Source of the DNA: Owenia fusiformis
Taxonomy: Eukaryota > Annelida > Polychaeta > Sabellida > Oweniidae
Length of the DNA stretch: 64,000 bases
Direction of reading: 5' to 3'
Assembly: GCA_903813345.2 (NCBI GenBank)
Contig: CAIIXF020000005.1
Span: 38,009,375-38,073,374, forward strand
In this document: positions 1-12,147 of the stretch, piece after piece
Layout: every line of letters starts with the position of its first letter
Numbering within the stretch: the first letter of the stretch is position 1
Translations under genes and position numbers: made by a program
Notes under the pieces: generated by a model
Told to the model about the DNA's origin: nothing
Databases searched by the model: none
What the model saw: the letters and a program-made list of their open reading frames with translations, nothing else

Positions 1-1960
1 TATTTCAATACACAGCAGCATATTTCAGCTCTTCGACAAGATGTAACACTTGTTGGTGGGGAAAGTATATCCAAAGAACTAAGCATGAGATTTAGGTCCT
101 GGTACCCACTCCATCATGACAGAATAAAAAATATTTTCAATATTTTGTGAGATTTTGAGTTAATATTTCCAGCACATTAAGTATGTTTTTTGTATGAAAC
201 GAACGGGCAATTTCATTATTAGCCGCAAATTTTACGGTTTCTGCTGGAATTGTCCTGAAATTGCCATGTGTCGAGAGAAATCCTCCTCCTCAGCAGGTGT
301 CCAGAATCCGTACCTCCTTCTTCCCCCCTGCTATAAGCAGTTAGCATTTCCCCGATTAAGAACTCGCAATTTGATTGGCTGTCGCAACACTGCGACTGCA
401 ATCATGTATACGTCATCGGTGCATAATTAGATCACGTGATTCAGTTTAATCGGGCGCGTCCAACTTGGTTATAGCAGGGGGTAAAAAGAAAGAAGATATT
501 CTGGATTTTGAAGCCCTGTGATCGGAGGATGAGAGAAATAGTTGGCAGATTTTTTTTATAATTACAAAATTCTGAGTCGGGAAAGTATAGTTGCCTTACA
601 ACTCACTTAGCTTCTTATTGCCGACAAAACAGTTGGTATCAAGCCAAGAAATTCTTTGGATATAAAGTCATTGCTTTGTCCTATGTTCGAATAATTCTTA
701 AATGCAATATTTATGCATAAACATTTCTCATTTTCAGACACACTTACGCAATTTTGAGTAGTCACGTAATATCTCGCTACCAACGAGATCTCGTTTGTAC
801 AACAGAAGCTGGTGAGCTTTTTTAAATGGGGCCTAAGTCCAAGACCATGCACCGTACTCTTCTGATCATGCAATGCTAACTTTTTTTTATTTTTATGGAG
901 AATAGAATAATCAGCGCGGTAAGACAGTTAAAGATGAGAATGACCTTCTCCAAGTCCTATCGACCCTGCGTGGCATGTCCTCAGATGTGTTCAATCATGT
1001 GTTTGAGTCATGGATACAGAGTGCTACTCTTGGACTGGCCAAAAAGGAGTCTACTTTTTAAAGTAGAGGATACACAAGAATACAAAATGATGTATTTAGC
1101 AAATGTAATTGCCACCAGTTGTTGGATTTAACTTTTATATGGGATGTACAAAATGCTTAAAGTCTCTGGAACTTTCTGCGTGGAATGTTGCCCAGGGCAT
1201 TGTGATGTCATGTTACCATAGCAACCATAACTCTACCCAAATTTCACATTTTTTGTCGAAACGTCGCAGTTTCAATTACAATGCATGAAAGTACATTATG
1301 TACAGTTTTGAAGACGATTGATGCATATTAATCAAAATACCAGCACCAGTCCTGTTATTTTTGGAACACCCTGTGCAATAAGATTATAAGATTATATCTG
1401 ATATAAGATTATAAGATGTTTACGGTTTATAGGCATATTTGATCAATAGTTAAAAGTTCAATTCTTATAAGGTTCGTACTGTATGGCCATATCGGGTTGA
1501 TAGCTTGATTGTATCGGTGGGAGTCCAAACTGTTTTTGAACTGACTTACACCTGTACAATGTTGTCATATCCAGGGCGGTCAGGGTATGAGAGATCCCTG
1601 GGTGAAAGATTAATTTACTAATTATCGGCAATAGCTACATATATACCTGCTTCTTACGTACTCAATAAATGCAATTTACACGACGTTTAATTCTCTGTTA
1701 AATTACAGGATACGTATCCTGTTAAGTAACAAAATCATTGTAATGTCAAATGTGAAAATCATAAGACATTAGAAAAGAAATATCGTCGGAAACAATTTAT
1801 ATTTATAATAGTTCACTTCTCTTGGGTCTGTGAATCAATAACCCAATGCAACCACAGTGAACAGAAGGACCCCCCCCCTTAACCCGGGGAGATTTTCGAA
1901 AAATCATTAAAACAGGTCGTTTTGCCTTGTTATGATTACACGACTCTCATGATAACATGT
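1..1960. other. Non-coding stretch, no gene recognised
   Basis: No open frame here resembles a protein family and no exon with convincing splice signals was found. A mariner-type end motif (ACACCCTGT) occurs near 1366-1374 beside a short ATAAGATT repeat (about 1378-1418), but no opposite end is visible. A C-homopolymer lies near 1870. The missing first exon of the sulfotransferase gene starting at 2933 is not visible here. Confidence 0.5.
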
Positions 1961-2745
1961 ACACCAAACTAGTTCTTACCCGTTCTTGCCAGTCCTCCGA
2001 AAACGTCGTAAAACGGGCTCAATCTGGCTGTGGTCGGGAAATATGTCTGAAATAATTAGCTTCTTCGTTCTTAAACAGTCTTCAATACGTCTATCTCGTT
2101 CGCAGTTCGTTCAGGTCGCACCACGTCGGTGTGCAACGTCGTAGAACGCGTCCCTTAGTCTAGAAGGTCAACATGACCTGATTACAGAACGGTATGGTCG
2201 CCATCGAATTTTGAATCGATTCAAAATTCTAAAATCACATTCCCGTCTGAGAACGTTCATAAAGTTCGTAAATAGACCTTAGAAAGTTGCAGCTACGTTC
2301 ATTCCGTTCGCACACAGTTTAAAACCAGTTTTGAAGAACGCAGTGGCAACTTGTTTGGTGTGATAGCTATATTTTTGCTAACTCATTCATAAGCAGTGTT
2401 AAATACGTTCTTAATCAGTTTAAACCCGTTTGCAATTAGTTCTACCTCGTTCCGAACACGTCCTCAGACAGTTCAACTCATTGTTAAAACGTCCCTAGTA
2501 GGATTGAAGTACGGTTCCGTTTGTAGTACGTCCAGCTCGTCGTTAGTACGTTGTCACTCGTTCTAATTGTAGAACGTGACGACCACGAGAACATTTTGAG
2601 CATTGTCTAAGTTCTAGAGGACCTACCCGTTCGAATACGTTCGATGAAGTTTGTAAATAGATCCCAAACGGTTCATAGTAGGTCCAGTCCGTTCGTACAC
2701 AGTTGAAGCCCGTTTCCGAGAACGTAGTGAGAACTAGTTTGGTGT
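1961..2745. mobile_element. Non-autonomous inverted-repeat element, 785 bp
   Basis: The ends are a perfect 16 bp inverted repeat: ACACCAAACTAGTTCT at 1961-1976 and its complement at 2730-2745. The interior is unlike its surroundings, being packed with degenerate GTTC/ACGT words roughly every 10-13 bases. A segment at about 2254-2368 recurs at about 2634-2750, including the phrase TTTGGTGTGATAG that also forms the right end, so part of the element has been duplicated internally. There is no coding capacity. A target-site duplication is unclear (GATA occurs on both sides). It is probably a MITE of unknown superfamily. Confidence 0.6.
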
Positions 2746-2932
2746 GATAGTTGGGTTAGATATCACTTCAATGAAAATATAATTTTTTCTCACGTCAAAT
2801 CTGACTTTATTGGTCAGAAGAAAAAGTTGTTCTTACACAAATATTGTTTCGTTTGTACATTATATTGTGTTGAAGTATATGTCGTCTTCGTTTTGTCTTT
2901 ATTGTGTATAAGGTTCTCTGGATCTTTTACAG

Positions 2933-5900
2933 CCAAAAATCGAATTCCTGCCAGGGTATAAGAATCCATGTTGGGTAGAGGCCTTAAAAAAGGATCCGTA
3001 CTCTAATGTCCCCAAGACCACGAGTCATAGGAGATATTACAAACGCATGACAGAATATTACAACCATAGGTAAGCGACAACATGGCCTGAATAGAATATT
3101 TCAAATGAAAAAAAGACATGAAGAAAGATTCCTGGTCTTCTTAAATATGCAACTGTTATAGCAAAGTTTCTAACTAATCCACTTGACCCAAATAAACCTG
3201 AGCTTTGTGAATATTGTGGAGCACTAGAGGGAGACATTTTCTCACACAGAGCAGTAATGTGCATGGAAACTCCAGAACGAAACAATATGCTGAATAGAAT
3301 CACTGTGGCTATAGGTCAGTCTGAAGCTGGGATTTTTCTCAGAGAATTCGTTTAAACCCCTCTTCCAGTGTCAATGAAAGGCCTTTCTTGTTTTAGCGCC
3401 TGTGTTAATTTGAAAACGATAAACATAGTGTTGCCTTACTTTAGCAATATAATTAAAACTCTAATGTAGAATTAAACACACCGTTCCAATAAGCTATAAC
3501 CGTTGAGTTATGACGTGCAATCAAAACCCCAGAGGTGCAATTTTTATTTGCTTTTAACTTTTATTTTTATTTGTTTTGTTCTGTTTTGTTCTTTGTTTAT
3601 TACGTGACTGTATAAATGTTGTATTAATAATAAACTCCCACTAAAACTCAGTATGTAGATGGAAGAACGTGCTTAATGATTGAAAATTTTGTGATTTTGT
3701 TTCAGGAACCTAAATTATTTATTCAAGGTATTTATCCTCGAAGATACTCTCTTGGTTATGTCCTTTTCTGTAATAAACAATGTAACAAGTTTTAAATTAC
3801 AGATATTTACAAAACATTCGGTTTCGCTTGCGATGCCTTCCTTACTACTATATTCTTGGCCAACCTAAATGCGGTACAACAGACGTTTACTTTAAGCTAA
3901 ATTTACATCCGGACGTTGAGAAGGGAATGGGAAAAGAACTTCAATGGTGGACGAAGAGAAGATACGGTACGCAATATTAAAATTACTAAACATGACAATT
4001 ATAAAATATTTATAAACTATGTGTTTTTCACAATTCAAATGTCCCTTAAATTAAAAAGAAGAATCAAATGTGTTTTTCTCATTTCGAATGTCCGTCAAAT
4101 TAAAAAGAAGAATCAAATGTGTTTTTCCCAATTGAAATGTCCGTCAAATTAAAAAGAAGGATTAAATGTGTTTTTTTTCAATTCGAATGCCCGTCAAATT
4201 AAAAAGAAGAATCAAATGTGTTTTTCCCAATTGAAATGTCCGTCAAATTAAAAAGAAGGATTAAATGTGTTTTTTTCAATTCGAATGTCCGTCAAATTAA
4301 AAAGAAGGATTAAATGTGTTTTTCTCAATTCGAATGTCCCTGGACTGCGTTTTGATCGAAGTAATATCGTAGAGATCACGTGAATGATTTAAATAAGGCC
4401 ATAAGAAAATGTTAAGACAAGGAACATGTCAACTATATTTCATTGATGTTTTAGGTCGTGATGGATGGACCCAATCTTTGGCTGAATATGTGAATGTGTT
4501 TGATCGGGCTTCCGTTGAAATACAACGCAGCTCTAAAATTGATAATACGACACTACAAATAGTTAGAAACAAAATAACAGGTACAGTTGAACATTCATAC
4601 AGGGTGATCATTAAGTAAGATCAAAGGTGCTCTAATTTTTGTAAGCGTTATTGAATCTGGCTCATTTTCTCACAGGATGTTGATCTAATAATTAAATAAA
4701 ATTTATGTAACATTTTATATTCTGCATTCTATGGTAACCATGGCAGGGATGGTAAGGTGCATTATTACCACCTTGCCGGGCCAGTTCTAGGGGTTTAGTG
4801 CTAGTTTAGAAGGCATTCATTTTACTATATCGACCTGAGAAATGTGTGACGTCATAGTGGTGGTCCATATGGACCGGTCTAGAATATATTCTGGACCGGC
4901 AATTTTCCCCGGGAAGTTAGATATCGTTCAATTCGTAAGATTTTCTTGCTGTTTCAGTCCTGGTCGTTAACGGTGGTAGTAATACTAATAACGTCATTTC
5001 TGCGAGCAATATAGTGAAATATTGGACCTTGGGCCTTCGGCCCTCGGTCCAATATTTCACTATGTTGCCCTTAGAAATGACGTTTTTGTACTATTATCCC
5101 AATGTAGGATGAAGTGATCCACCAACTTTGGTCTTTTATTGATTGATTGATTTATTAATGGTATTCAGATACGTGTTCATCAAACGCATTAAACATCACG
5201 AAAATGTGTTGAATATATAATAGTAAATATAAAGAACACCTAAAATAAACATCTGAGAAAATAAGCATTCAAAATAATGCATTAAATATAACAAAATATG
5301 GTGGTATTTCCAAATGTATAAAACCATTAATTAAGAAAACATCATAATATCTTCTTTCTTTTTTGACTGATCCGGGTACCCTCGACATGGGTTGCCATGG
5401 TTACCATAGAACGCATAATTTATAATGTGACATGCTGAAATTAAGTGCAATGTCTTTCACCCATCATATCCTTTTTATTTCTTGTTATTATCGGACCAAA
5501 CATTCAGAGGTATGTGACAAATACCCCAAATGTTATATTAACAAAGGCACAACAGATACATGTAATTTACTCATTCCTATGGGGTGGAAAAGTTGAAAAG
5601 GTTAAGAGACGAAGTTTAATTGGCCGATTACGACGAGGGTGGTCTAAGAATGATCGACATGTTTTCTATGGAAAAAGCACTTAAACTGATGTGACTAAAA
5701 ATATTAATTGAACCTAATATAACATACAGAAAATGGTATCTTAGGCGTAGAGGAAAATTATATAAAAGTAAATTTATGACTTCATTTAATGGAAAAAGTC
5801 ACATTAGTGAATTAGTGTGAGATATTTAACTATTGCTAACTTATTTAAATTTTCATCTAATTTTTAAAAATGTTCACCAGTTATTCACAATATTTACACC

Positions 5901-8899
5901 ATGTGCCACCAAGAGTTTACAAAATTTTGAAAATGTTATGAATGATAAAAGACCATGCACGTTTTTTCTTTACAGAGGGTATGTGAAATGACTTATCTAA
6001 TATTCAGAAAGAGAAATAAATGTTAATTGACTTTCATGAAATGTCAATACTATTGTTTATTTCAGTTGGAATCTTGAAATATAGTTTAAAAGACGTCGAT
6101 GTCTTGAACGATGTTTTATCCGACTCTTATTAATCTTTAGGTGATGCTTCCGCCTCAACACTCTGGGACAATGCTCACTGGGATAGCTATCATGGGAACG
6201 CAGGCCGAGAAGACCCTTTTTATTTAACTCCACAATTCTTACATCATCTTCAGCCAGATGCAAAATTCATCGTTAGTCTTCGTAACCCTACACTTAGGTG
6301 AGAAATGAGAGTTAAAATATATAATCTGAGGGGCGGGATTCTTAGTGCATAGTCGATGTGTGATGTGTTCCCGTGTTTGATTTGGAAACAGACGCTCTTG
6401 TAGAGATATCAACCTTCGATAATTTCATAACCACTCTGACAATCAGAACAGGTTATCTTGTGATCTTCTCAATTTGTAAAATGTATATGAAACATTTGAC
6501 AGTTGACATTTGACATTTCACCCTGTTAATTTATACTTTCTTGGAATATGTTGTGTTGATGGATATTGTAAAATATAAACACCCTTCAAATGGCTTCTTT
6601 GGTTATGAAACAAAATTAAAACTTGTCCTGTCTAAGGATTGATGCGAAAAAATCCCATTGGGGATCGATCTCAGAACCTCTCACTATATGGTTGAGTGCT
6701 TTGTACCGCTGAGCTTCAGAACCGGCTGATTTTTGGAACACCAGCCTTGCTCCCCGGGAGGTATCGTGATGCAAAACACGGTGTTCCAGTGACCTGCCTA
6801 AAATGGAGCCCTCCCTTAGTTTAACTTGCTTTCTATATTATAGTGGTTTATTCAATTTTGTAAGTGTGAATCTTATAATACATCAACATTTTGATATCAA
6901 GTAAAAGTGTTTTAAAATGACAATTAATCAAATAGAAACAGTATCATGCTTTTACCTGCGTTATGATAATTTTATGAACAGCGTATGTTTACGCTTTAGA
7001 GTTTTGAGAGGGACATAGATTAACTGTCATTGATATACTTATTGATACATTGATATACTAATCGATCATATTTAAGGTTATACTCCGATTACCTCTTCTT
7101 TTCATCGGCGGCGGAAAAATCAGCTAAAGATTTCCACGTGAAAGTCGTGAAGGCCATAAATGCATTCAAAACATGCACTGAACACTTCCCAGAAAGAGCA
7201 TGTGTCTACAATAGCACATTTGCGACATATGACGATGATGGTGAACTGACCTATTATACAGAACCAGTAAGAGGAAGAGGAAGAGTAAGTGAACAAAATC
7301 AATAGAACATTGAAAAAGATACAATGTTTGTGATGAACATCCTATGATTTTGAGTGATATTTCATTCTATTATGCATCTTCTCTAGAAATTGAAATCTGA
7401 TTGGTTCAAAGCTGCGTTCTTAAAGAAAATCAGCAGGTATTTTTTAAATCCCCCACCCTTTTTATGAACGCTATAATTTTTGTAGTAAACAATATTTCTG
7501 AATTAAACTCTACTGATTTGTGTAGTGCCAAATATTCCTGATATACTAGACCATCTGTAAATACGCGTCATATTTCCCTGAGCATTAATGCACCCAACAT
7601 TAATAATTTATGTCAATCACAGGGTCAAATGGGCACACGAAACAACAATGCATTCTCTGCCTTCCACTGAATTGAGACATTTTTTGTGCCAGTTGAATTT
7701 ATAGGTAATCACCTCATCCCTATGCAACTTATCTGCAATCTGCACTTTGTTTTGTCTTTAGGTTCGTTTAAGAATTGGATTGTACGTGGTATTTATCAGA
7801 GACTGGTTAGCTGTCTTCAAGAAGAAACAGTTTATGATTATTAAGCTGGAGGAAAGGTCGGAGAATGATAAGGGGGTGATCGAAAAGATATTAGAATTTC
7901 TCGAGATGCGTAAGATAATATTAATATTTATCACATACTATGTAGAATAATAGTGATTTGATTGGTTGCTTTCTATGACGTATTTCCCGTATCACATACT
8001 TTTCATATGATATGAGCACACGTTGTCTATGGTAACGAAATGGCGTCATACAACTACATTCCATTCTTTCATTTGACGTCATATTATTTCATGAAAAAGT
8101 AAGGATTCAACGGTATGACGTCATATTGTTTCAAAGCGAAATTTCAAAACACACAAAAATTATAATAGTTACCGGGAGTAACAGTACTGAACACAATCAT
8201 AATTGACCAAAGAAAAATGCTTCAAGATTCCTAAGCATGTGATAAAATTGTCATCACACGTTTCAGCTTATGTGATACAGGAAATATTCCACTCAGATAA
8301 CAGTGTATCACCACTCAAGCTTCGCTTTCGTGGGTGATACAGTGTTACCTTTCATGGAATATTTCCTGTATCACATGCTGAAACGTGTGATAACTGATAA
8401 TACTTTACTCTAAACGCCTTACAGCTCTCCCAAAGGGCTTTCCAGTCCCCCCTCCCAATTTAGATATGACCATTTTAAAGAATAGACATCAAAAGCTGAT
8501 AGAGGTATTTGTTGGAAAATGTCAAACATGAACTTCTTTAAGCGCTTTTTGGAGGTTTCGAAGAATTATTGTTCAAATCGGTAAAGTGTATCGCAAATAT
8601 ATTTTTGAAATGTATCAAAAGGAGAATACGATGAAAAATAAGAATATAGGACATAAAACCCATTTAGATTTAATGCTAATGTTGTGTTATCACTTTCTCA
8701 ATTAGGCAAATTGACTCCACTCGAGGAACAGGTCCTTAAAGTGCAAGCACCCGCCAACACAAGACGGAAGGAAGATGTTGAGATGGGCCCGATGTTCGAA
8801 TCCACTGCGAAATTATTAGACGATTTCTACAAACCATACAATGACCAACTTATTGAATTACTAGATGATGATCGTTTTAATTGGACTACACATATTTGA
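2933..8899 (+). CDS. Carbohydrate sulfotransferase, CHST15-like, copy 1 (exons 2-8; exon 1 not in window)
   Basis: By family this is a type II Golgi enzyme that moves sulfate from PAPS to a sugar of chondroitin-type glycans. Seven exons splice in phase into 377 residues plus stop: 2933-3069, 3803-3966, 4455-4580, 6141-6297, 7077-7284, 7762-7909 and 8706-8899. All use GT-AG borders. Exon 3 carries the 5'-phosphosulfate loop GQPKCGTTDVY, exon 4 a GRDGW segment, and exon 5 GDASAST and the 3'-phosphate-binding RNPTLR. The protein ends NWTTHI. The first exon, with the membrane anchor, is missing from the window; the paralogous one at 14330 lies downstream. Against copy 2, four exon-3 positions differ (L to V after TTD, F to V, K to M, H to Q in KELHWW), and copy 2 has the more family-typical residues. 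A possible poly(A) signal is AATAAA at 9116. The fold is secure; the exact sugar acceptor is inferred. Confidence 0.85.
3118..3652 (+). mobile_element. Retroelement 3' fragment inserted in intron 2 of copy 1
   Basis: This ~535 bp block is absent at the matching place in copy 2 (near 15990), so it was inserted in copy 1 after duplication or lost from copy 2. On the plus strand it encodes a short reading frame with CEYC, then H and C in C-x2-C-x9-H-x4-C spacing, typical of the zinc-binding tail after a non-LTR reverse transcriptase. A stop follows, then an AT-rich 3' region ending in TAATAATAAA. It is a 5'-truncated LINE tail and probably non-functional. Confidence 0.6.
4020..4350. repeat. ~49 bp minisatellite in intron 3 of copy 1
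   Basis: There are six full units and one partial unit of about 49 bp, each with the core GTTTTTCTCAATTCGAATGT followed by an AAATTAAAAAGAAG segment. Two sub-variants (AATTCGAATG and AATTGAAATG) partly alternate. The matching intron of copy 2 (16327 onward) keeps only one partial unit, placed directly at the splice donor. The array therefore expanded in copy 1 or contracted in copy 2 after the duplication. Confidence 0.9.
4990..5084. repeat. Hairpin-forming inverted repeat (copy 1 intron 4)
   Basis: Arms of about 39 bp start AACGTCATTTCT and end AAATGACGTT. They hold a nearly perfect core (CAATATAGTGAAATATTGG and its complement) around a GC-rich loop GGGCCTTCGGCCC. The same hairpin occurs in copy 2 at 17009-17103. 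It looks like a foldback or MITE end-to-end structure that predates the duplication. Confidence 0.85.
5440..5832 (+). pseudogene. LINE reverse-transcriptase C-terminal remnant (copy 1 intron 4)
   Basis: The reading frame contains FLWGGK, then an IKRRSLIG-like phrase, then DYDEGGLRMID. That series is characteristic of the region after the polymerase core in non-LTR retrotransposons. Copy 1 has a frame disruption after RRSLIG; copy 2 (17451-17840) keeps the frame about 20 residues longer. Both have an in-frame TGA before a continuing downstream segment. It is a dead intronic fragment that predates the duplication. Confidence 0.7.
6640..6830 (-). repeat. Possible tRNA-derived SINE remnant in intron 5
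   Basis: Read on the minus strand, an AGCTCAGCGGTAC phrase (A-box-like) is followed about 35 bases later by GATCGATCCC (B-box-like), in tRNA-like order. The B box is imperfect and no full cloverleaf could be drawn with confidence. The same sequence occurs in copy 2 near 19190-19370. Confidence 0.35.
8254..8390. repeat. Long hairpin inverted repeat (intron 7 of copy 1)
   Basis: Outer arms of about 36 bp (TCACACGTTTCAGC to GGAAATATTCC, and the complement) enclose inner arms GTGTATCACC and GGTGATACA around a short loop containing AAGCTTCGCTTTCG. The same structure is at 20802-20938 in copy 2. It is of foldback-MITE type and predates the duplication. Confidence 0.85.
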
Positions 8900-9493
8900 A
8901 AATCTAATTTGTCTACATGTCCAATAATTATTATACAGAAAGAACGGCTAGTTCTAGAACAAACTAGAGTTCTAAAACAAAGTGACCAAAATAACATTAT
9001 ATTAATGTACATCAGCTATTACATTACTAGTATGTTAATGTAATCATTACATTATATTAATGTACATCATTTATTTTTATATGTATTTGATATACCATGC
9101 GTTGAAGTATGAAAAAATAAAATTGCTGATTAGTCCAGCTGCAATATAATCGATCAGAGCTTTGTCTAATTGCAATGAAAATGAATATATATTATATAAA
9201 CGTAGATATTGATCACATCGCAATTATTACGTTACGTCAATTAAAGAGCGATATTCCACGTAACTTGAATTAAAAAAAATTACCACTACCCATATATCTG
9301 TATCTAGGCATCATCAATCGCACGTGTACAGCATCGCTTCCCTTGTAAAATAGAAACCACTAGGTCTCTGAGTCTGGCTTTCGGAACATATTTATAAACA
9401 ATTTAGAAAACACAACTCGATGTCATTTTAGCCTCTTTATTCGATTTCTCAATTAATAGTTTGATATTCATATTTTTTGTTTTGTTCTGCAAT

Positions 9494-9923
9494 ATCCCAG
9501 ATGCGAGTAGAAATAATCTTGATTTACGTCATTAAAAATTCACAATTAAGTGAAACTGATGTCATATTTGGAATCTACACGTAAAATTACATTTAGAAAT
9601 GTGGTTTTGAAAAGAGTTTATCAACTTTGAATTTTCTTTGAGAATGTGACTTCTAGGTCGGGGATATTCCCAGATAGACCCCATGTTGTAAAACCACAAA
9701 AAGTGAAATATCTTTTCTTGTGTTGGGCAGATAATATTTTCTTTTACTGTACATATTTTAATTTATATTACTATCAGATACTCAGAGGTACTATGTAAAG
9801 TGAACCACTATAACTGATGCATATTCAAGTTTAAGGGAATTTTGTAATACCCTGCCATGTGAATTCCCCCGAATCAGCCACCTGGTGGCGAAACTGGTAA
9901 CTACCTACTCGCATCTGAGTAAT
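9494..9923. mobile_element. MITE with CAGATGCGAGTAG termini, ~430 bp
   Basis: Ends are CAGATGCGAGTAG (from 9498) and CTACTCGCATCTG (to 9917), a 13 bp perfect inverted repeat with weaker outer similarity. The matching place in the second duplication tract (near 21715) lacks it and reads straight from TTCTGCAAT into TTCATTCAAAC, so it was inserted after duplication. A longer, interrupted relative is at 41632-43009. It has no coding capacity. Confidence 0.8.
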
Positions 9924-10796
9924 TTTATTCAAACTTTCAAATCTACATTCGGCATTAGATATTAAAATATAAGCGAAATGCATGAAACAACTTCCCAGAT
10001 TCATTCTACATACAACTCCCGGTTCGATCCTTTGCGATCTCCTTGTCACCTTATATGAATTGTATTTATATAAATTGTCGAAGAGTACTGTTTCTTAACG
10101 GGTACTTACTAAAACATCGCATTTCAATTATAAAGATTAATGGGAGCATGATTTCTTAGTTTCTTAGAACATGTTTTAATTTGAGACAAGTTTTGAAATA
10201 GAGCAATACAGTATCCCGGCCTTTAAAACGAAAATTACTAATGTCTCTTATTCTCGGAACATGTATTGATTTAAGACAAGTTTTGAAATGGAGCAATACA
10301 GTATCTGGGCCTTTAAAAAAAAATCACAGGTAGCCCCCAGCAATCTAGGGTCAGGTTCAAATAAACTGCATAGAGCTGGGTCAACATGTAAAACCACAGC
10401 GAAAATGTGAACATGGATAATTGTAAAACTTTTATTGATAAATGACATCCATTTCACTATTTGCCCAAATACTATGAAAATAAAAAAATATTGTTTGAAA
10501 ACATCATCAAAATCACCTTAAAAATACATTCATGATGTTAACGTCTTCAGAAGATGTCGTATGCTCAAAACAAGCAATTCGTCATTGTTATAGCATTCAA
10601 AAACATACAATTGCCTAAAGATTGACATTCTGGATGCATCACACTGGTATACGTATTTTGCAAATAGCGTGATATATTGTGGTATACTGTTTTGTAGATT
10701 GATTACTGGAAACAATGCTTCATATCTGCCTTTTTCAGCATTTATATCTGGGTCTTAAATTTTTGCCTATTGTCCATCATTTTGTTTTAGTTGGAT

Positions 10797-11400
10797 ATCT
10801 TGATGAATTGAATATTATAATCAGGTCTTATATCAACAGTACTTTCCTTACAAAATATCTTGTTTTCTTTTACAAAACACTTTTCCCAATGTAATTGAGT
10901 GATTGATTACAGTGGAAATAGTGCTTCATTTCGGCAATTATTCAGCATTTATGTCTAAGTCTCGAAATTGTCCACCATTTTGTCCAACTACAAGATTGGG
11001 AATGGCTAAGATTTGTGGGGGAGTTTTGCTATCACTAAAATTGTCAAAAATAAGAAAAAGCCAAAACACCCCCAGATTCATGGGGTTACAAAAAATGGAA
11101 TCAATCACATTTTGTAGGCAAGACGGGAAGACTGAGAAAGGATAAAAATGACAAAAATAGAGCCAACGGTACAGAAATCCCCGATCATCCCGTCCTGTGT
11201 CATTTCTACTGTATATTGGACCAAATTATTTATATAATTGCTCTCTGTTTGCCCGAGTGACGTTATTTTCTCACCAGGTTCCCGAAAAGCAGTGACAATG
11301 GTTTAATCATTTTGTTTTCTATTATCTATTTTTGTTTCTTGACTGAGAGATGTCAAAGCTGACCATTGGGTCCCAGTCAGATTCACATAAAGCAGTTAAC
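10797..11400. repeat. Dispersed repeat, related to 35500-36130
   Basis: About 600 bp that matches 35500-36130 in the same orientation with moderate divergence. Shared phrases include TTTCCTTACAAA, GGAATGGCTAA-like and CACATTTTGTA. No protein-coding signal and no clear termini were found, so this is an old dispersed element of unknown class. Confidence 0.7.
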
Positions 11401-12147
11401 CCACCTATTAGTCTAAGAATAAATGATTGAAACTAGGCAGAATGAAAACCCATGCTGGGTGGCTGAGTTATTAATTCTATTTGGGTTACCTTTTTTGGCT
11501 CTCACCAATGGGTAGTTAATATGAACCAAAGTCGCACTCAACAGTATTAACTATGACGAAAATTGCTTTGTTATGTTTCTTAACTATGATACATATTTCT
11601 CAAGTGTCAGAAGACCATAAGTCAAAAAGATAAATCGACATTAAAAGATATGAGTTTATGATTAAGCCCTGCAGAATCAACTGGCGATCACGAATATTAC
11701 AAAGTGTTGTCGTCTTGTGATGTTATTTTCTTCCGTCTTCCGGGCGGTCATGTATGCAAAATGGCAGATTTATTTATTTTCAAAATTCAGTTTTTCAATA
11801 ATTTTCGTCACAACTCTACAAGTATTCCACTAATTTGCTTAAAATGTACTGATACATATTGATGCAACAAAAATTGAAAAAACGGGGGTGGAAGGGATTG
11901 AAAATTATGACAACATTTTAGAAAAACATGTGGGTGGGTTGTTTGCATCTTCCCTGTCTCAAAGTCGAAATTATTGTATCATCTCTATGAGTGCTTTTCC
12001 TGGAATTAATGTAATTTCCTAACATATATGCTGCTGTTTAAATTCTCAGAAAAAAGCAGAAATCCAATATATGACTGTTGCGATACTTTCCCTCCTCCTT
12101 TATTCTCATTCACGTTCAATTGGTTTAAATTAAAATCATATAGCATA
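11401..12147. other. Non-coding stretch, nothing recognised
   Basis: AT-rich sequence without a convincing exon, RNA gene or paired repeat end. Confidence 0.5.

Larger units (their letters stand above)
2902..10695. repeat. Segmental duplication, copy 1 (pairs with 15780-23625)
   Basis: From about 30 bases before sulfotransferase exon 2 to about 1.8 kb past the stop codon, this tract matches 15780-23625 in the same orientation at very high identity, introns included. Similarity begins at the phrase ATTGTGTATAAGG and ends after GTTTTGTA near 10695. Copy-1-only insertions are a retroelement fragment (about 3118-3652), an expanded minisatellite (4020-4350), about 300 bp after the stop codon (8920-9210) and a MITE (9494-9923). 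Copy-2-only sequence is listed under the second tract. Introns this similar imply a recent duplication or ongoing gene conversion. Confidence 0.9.
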
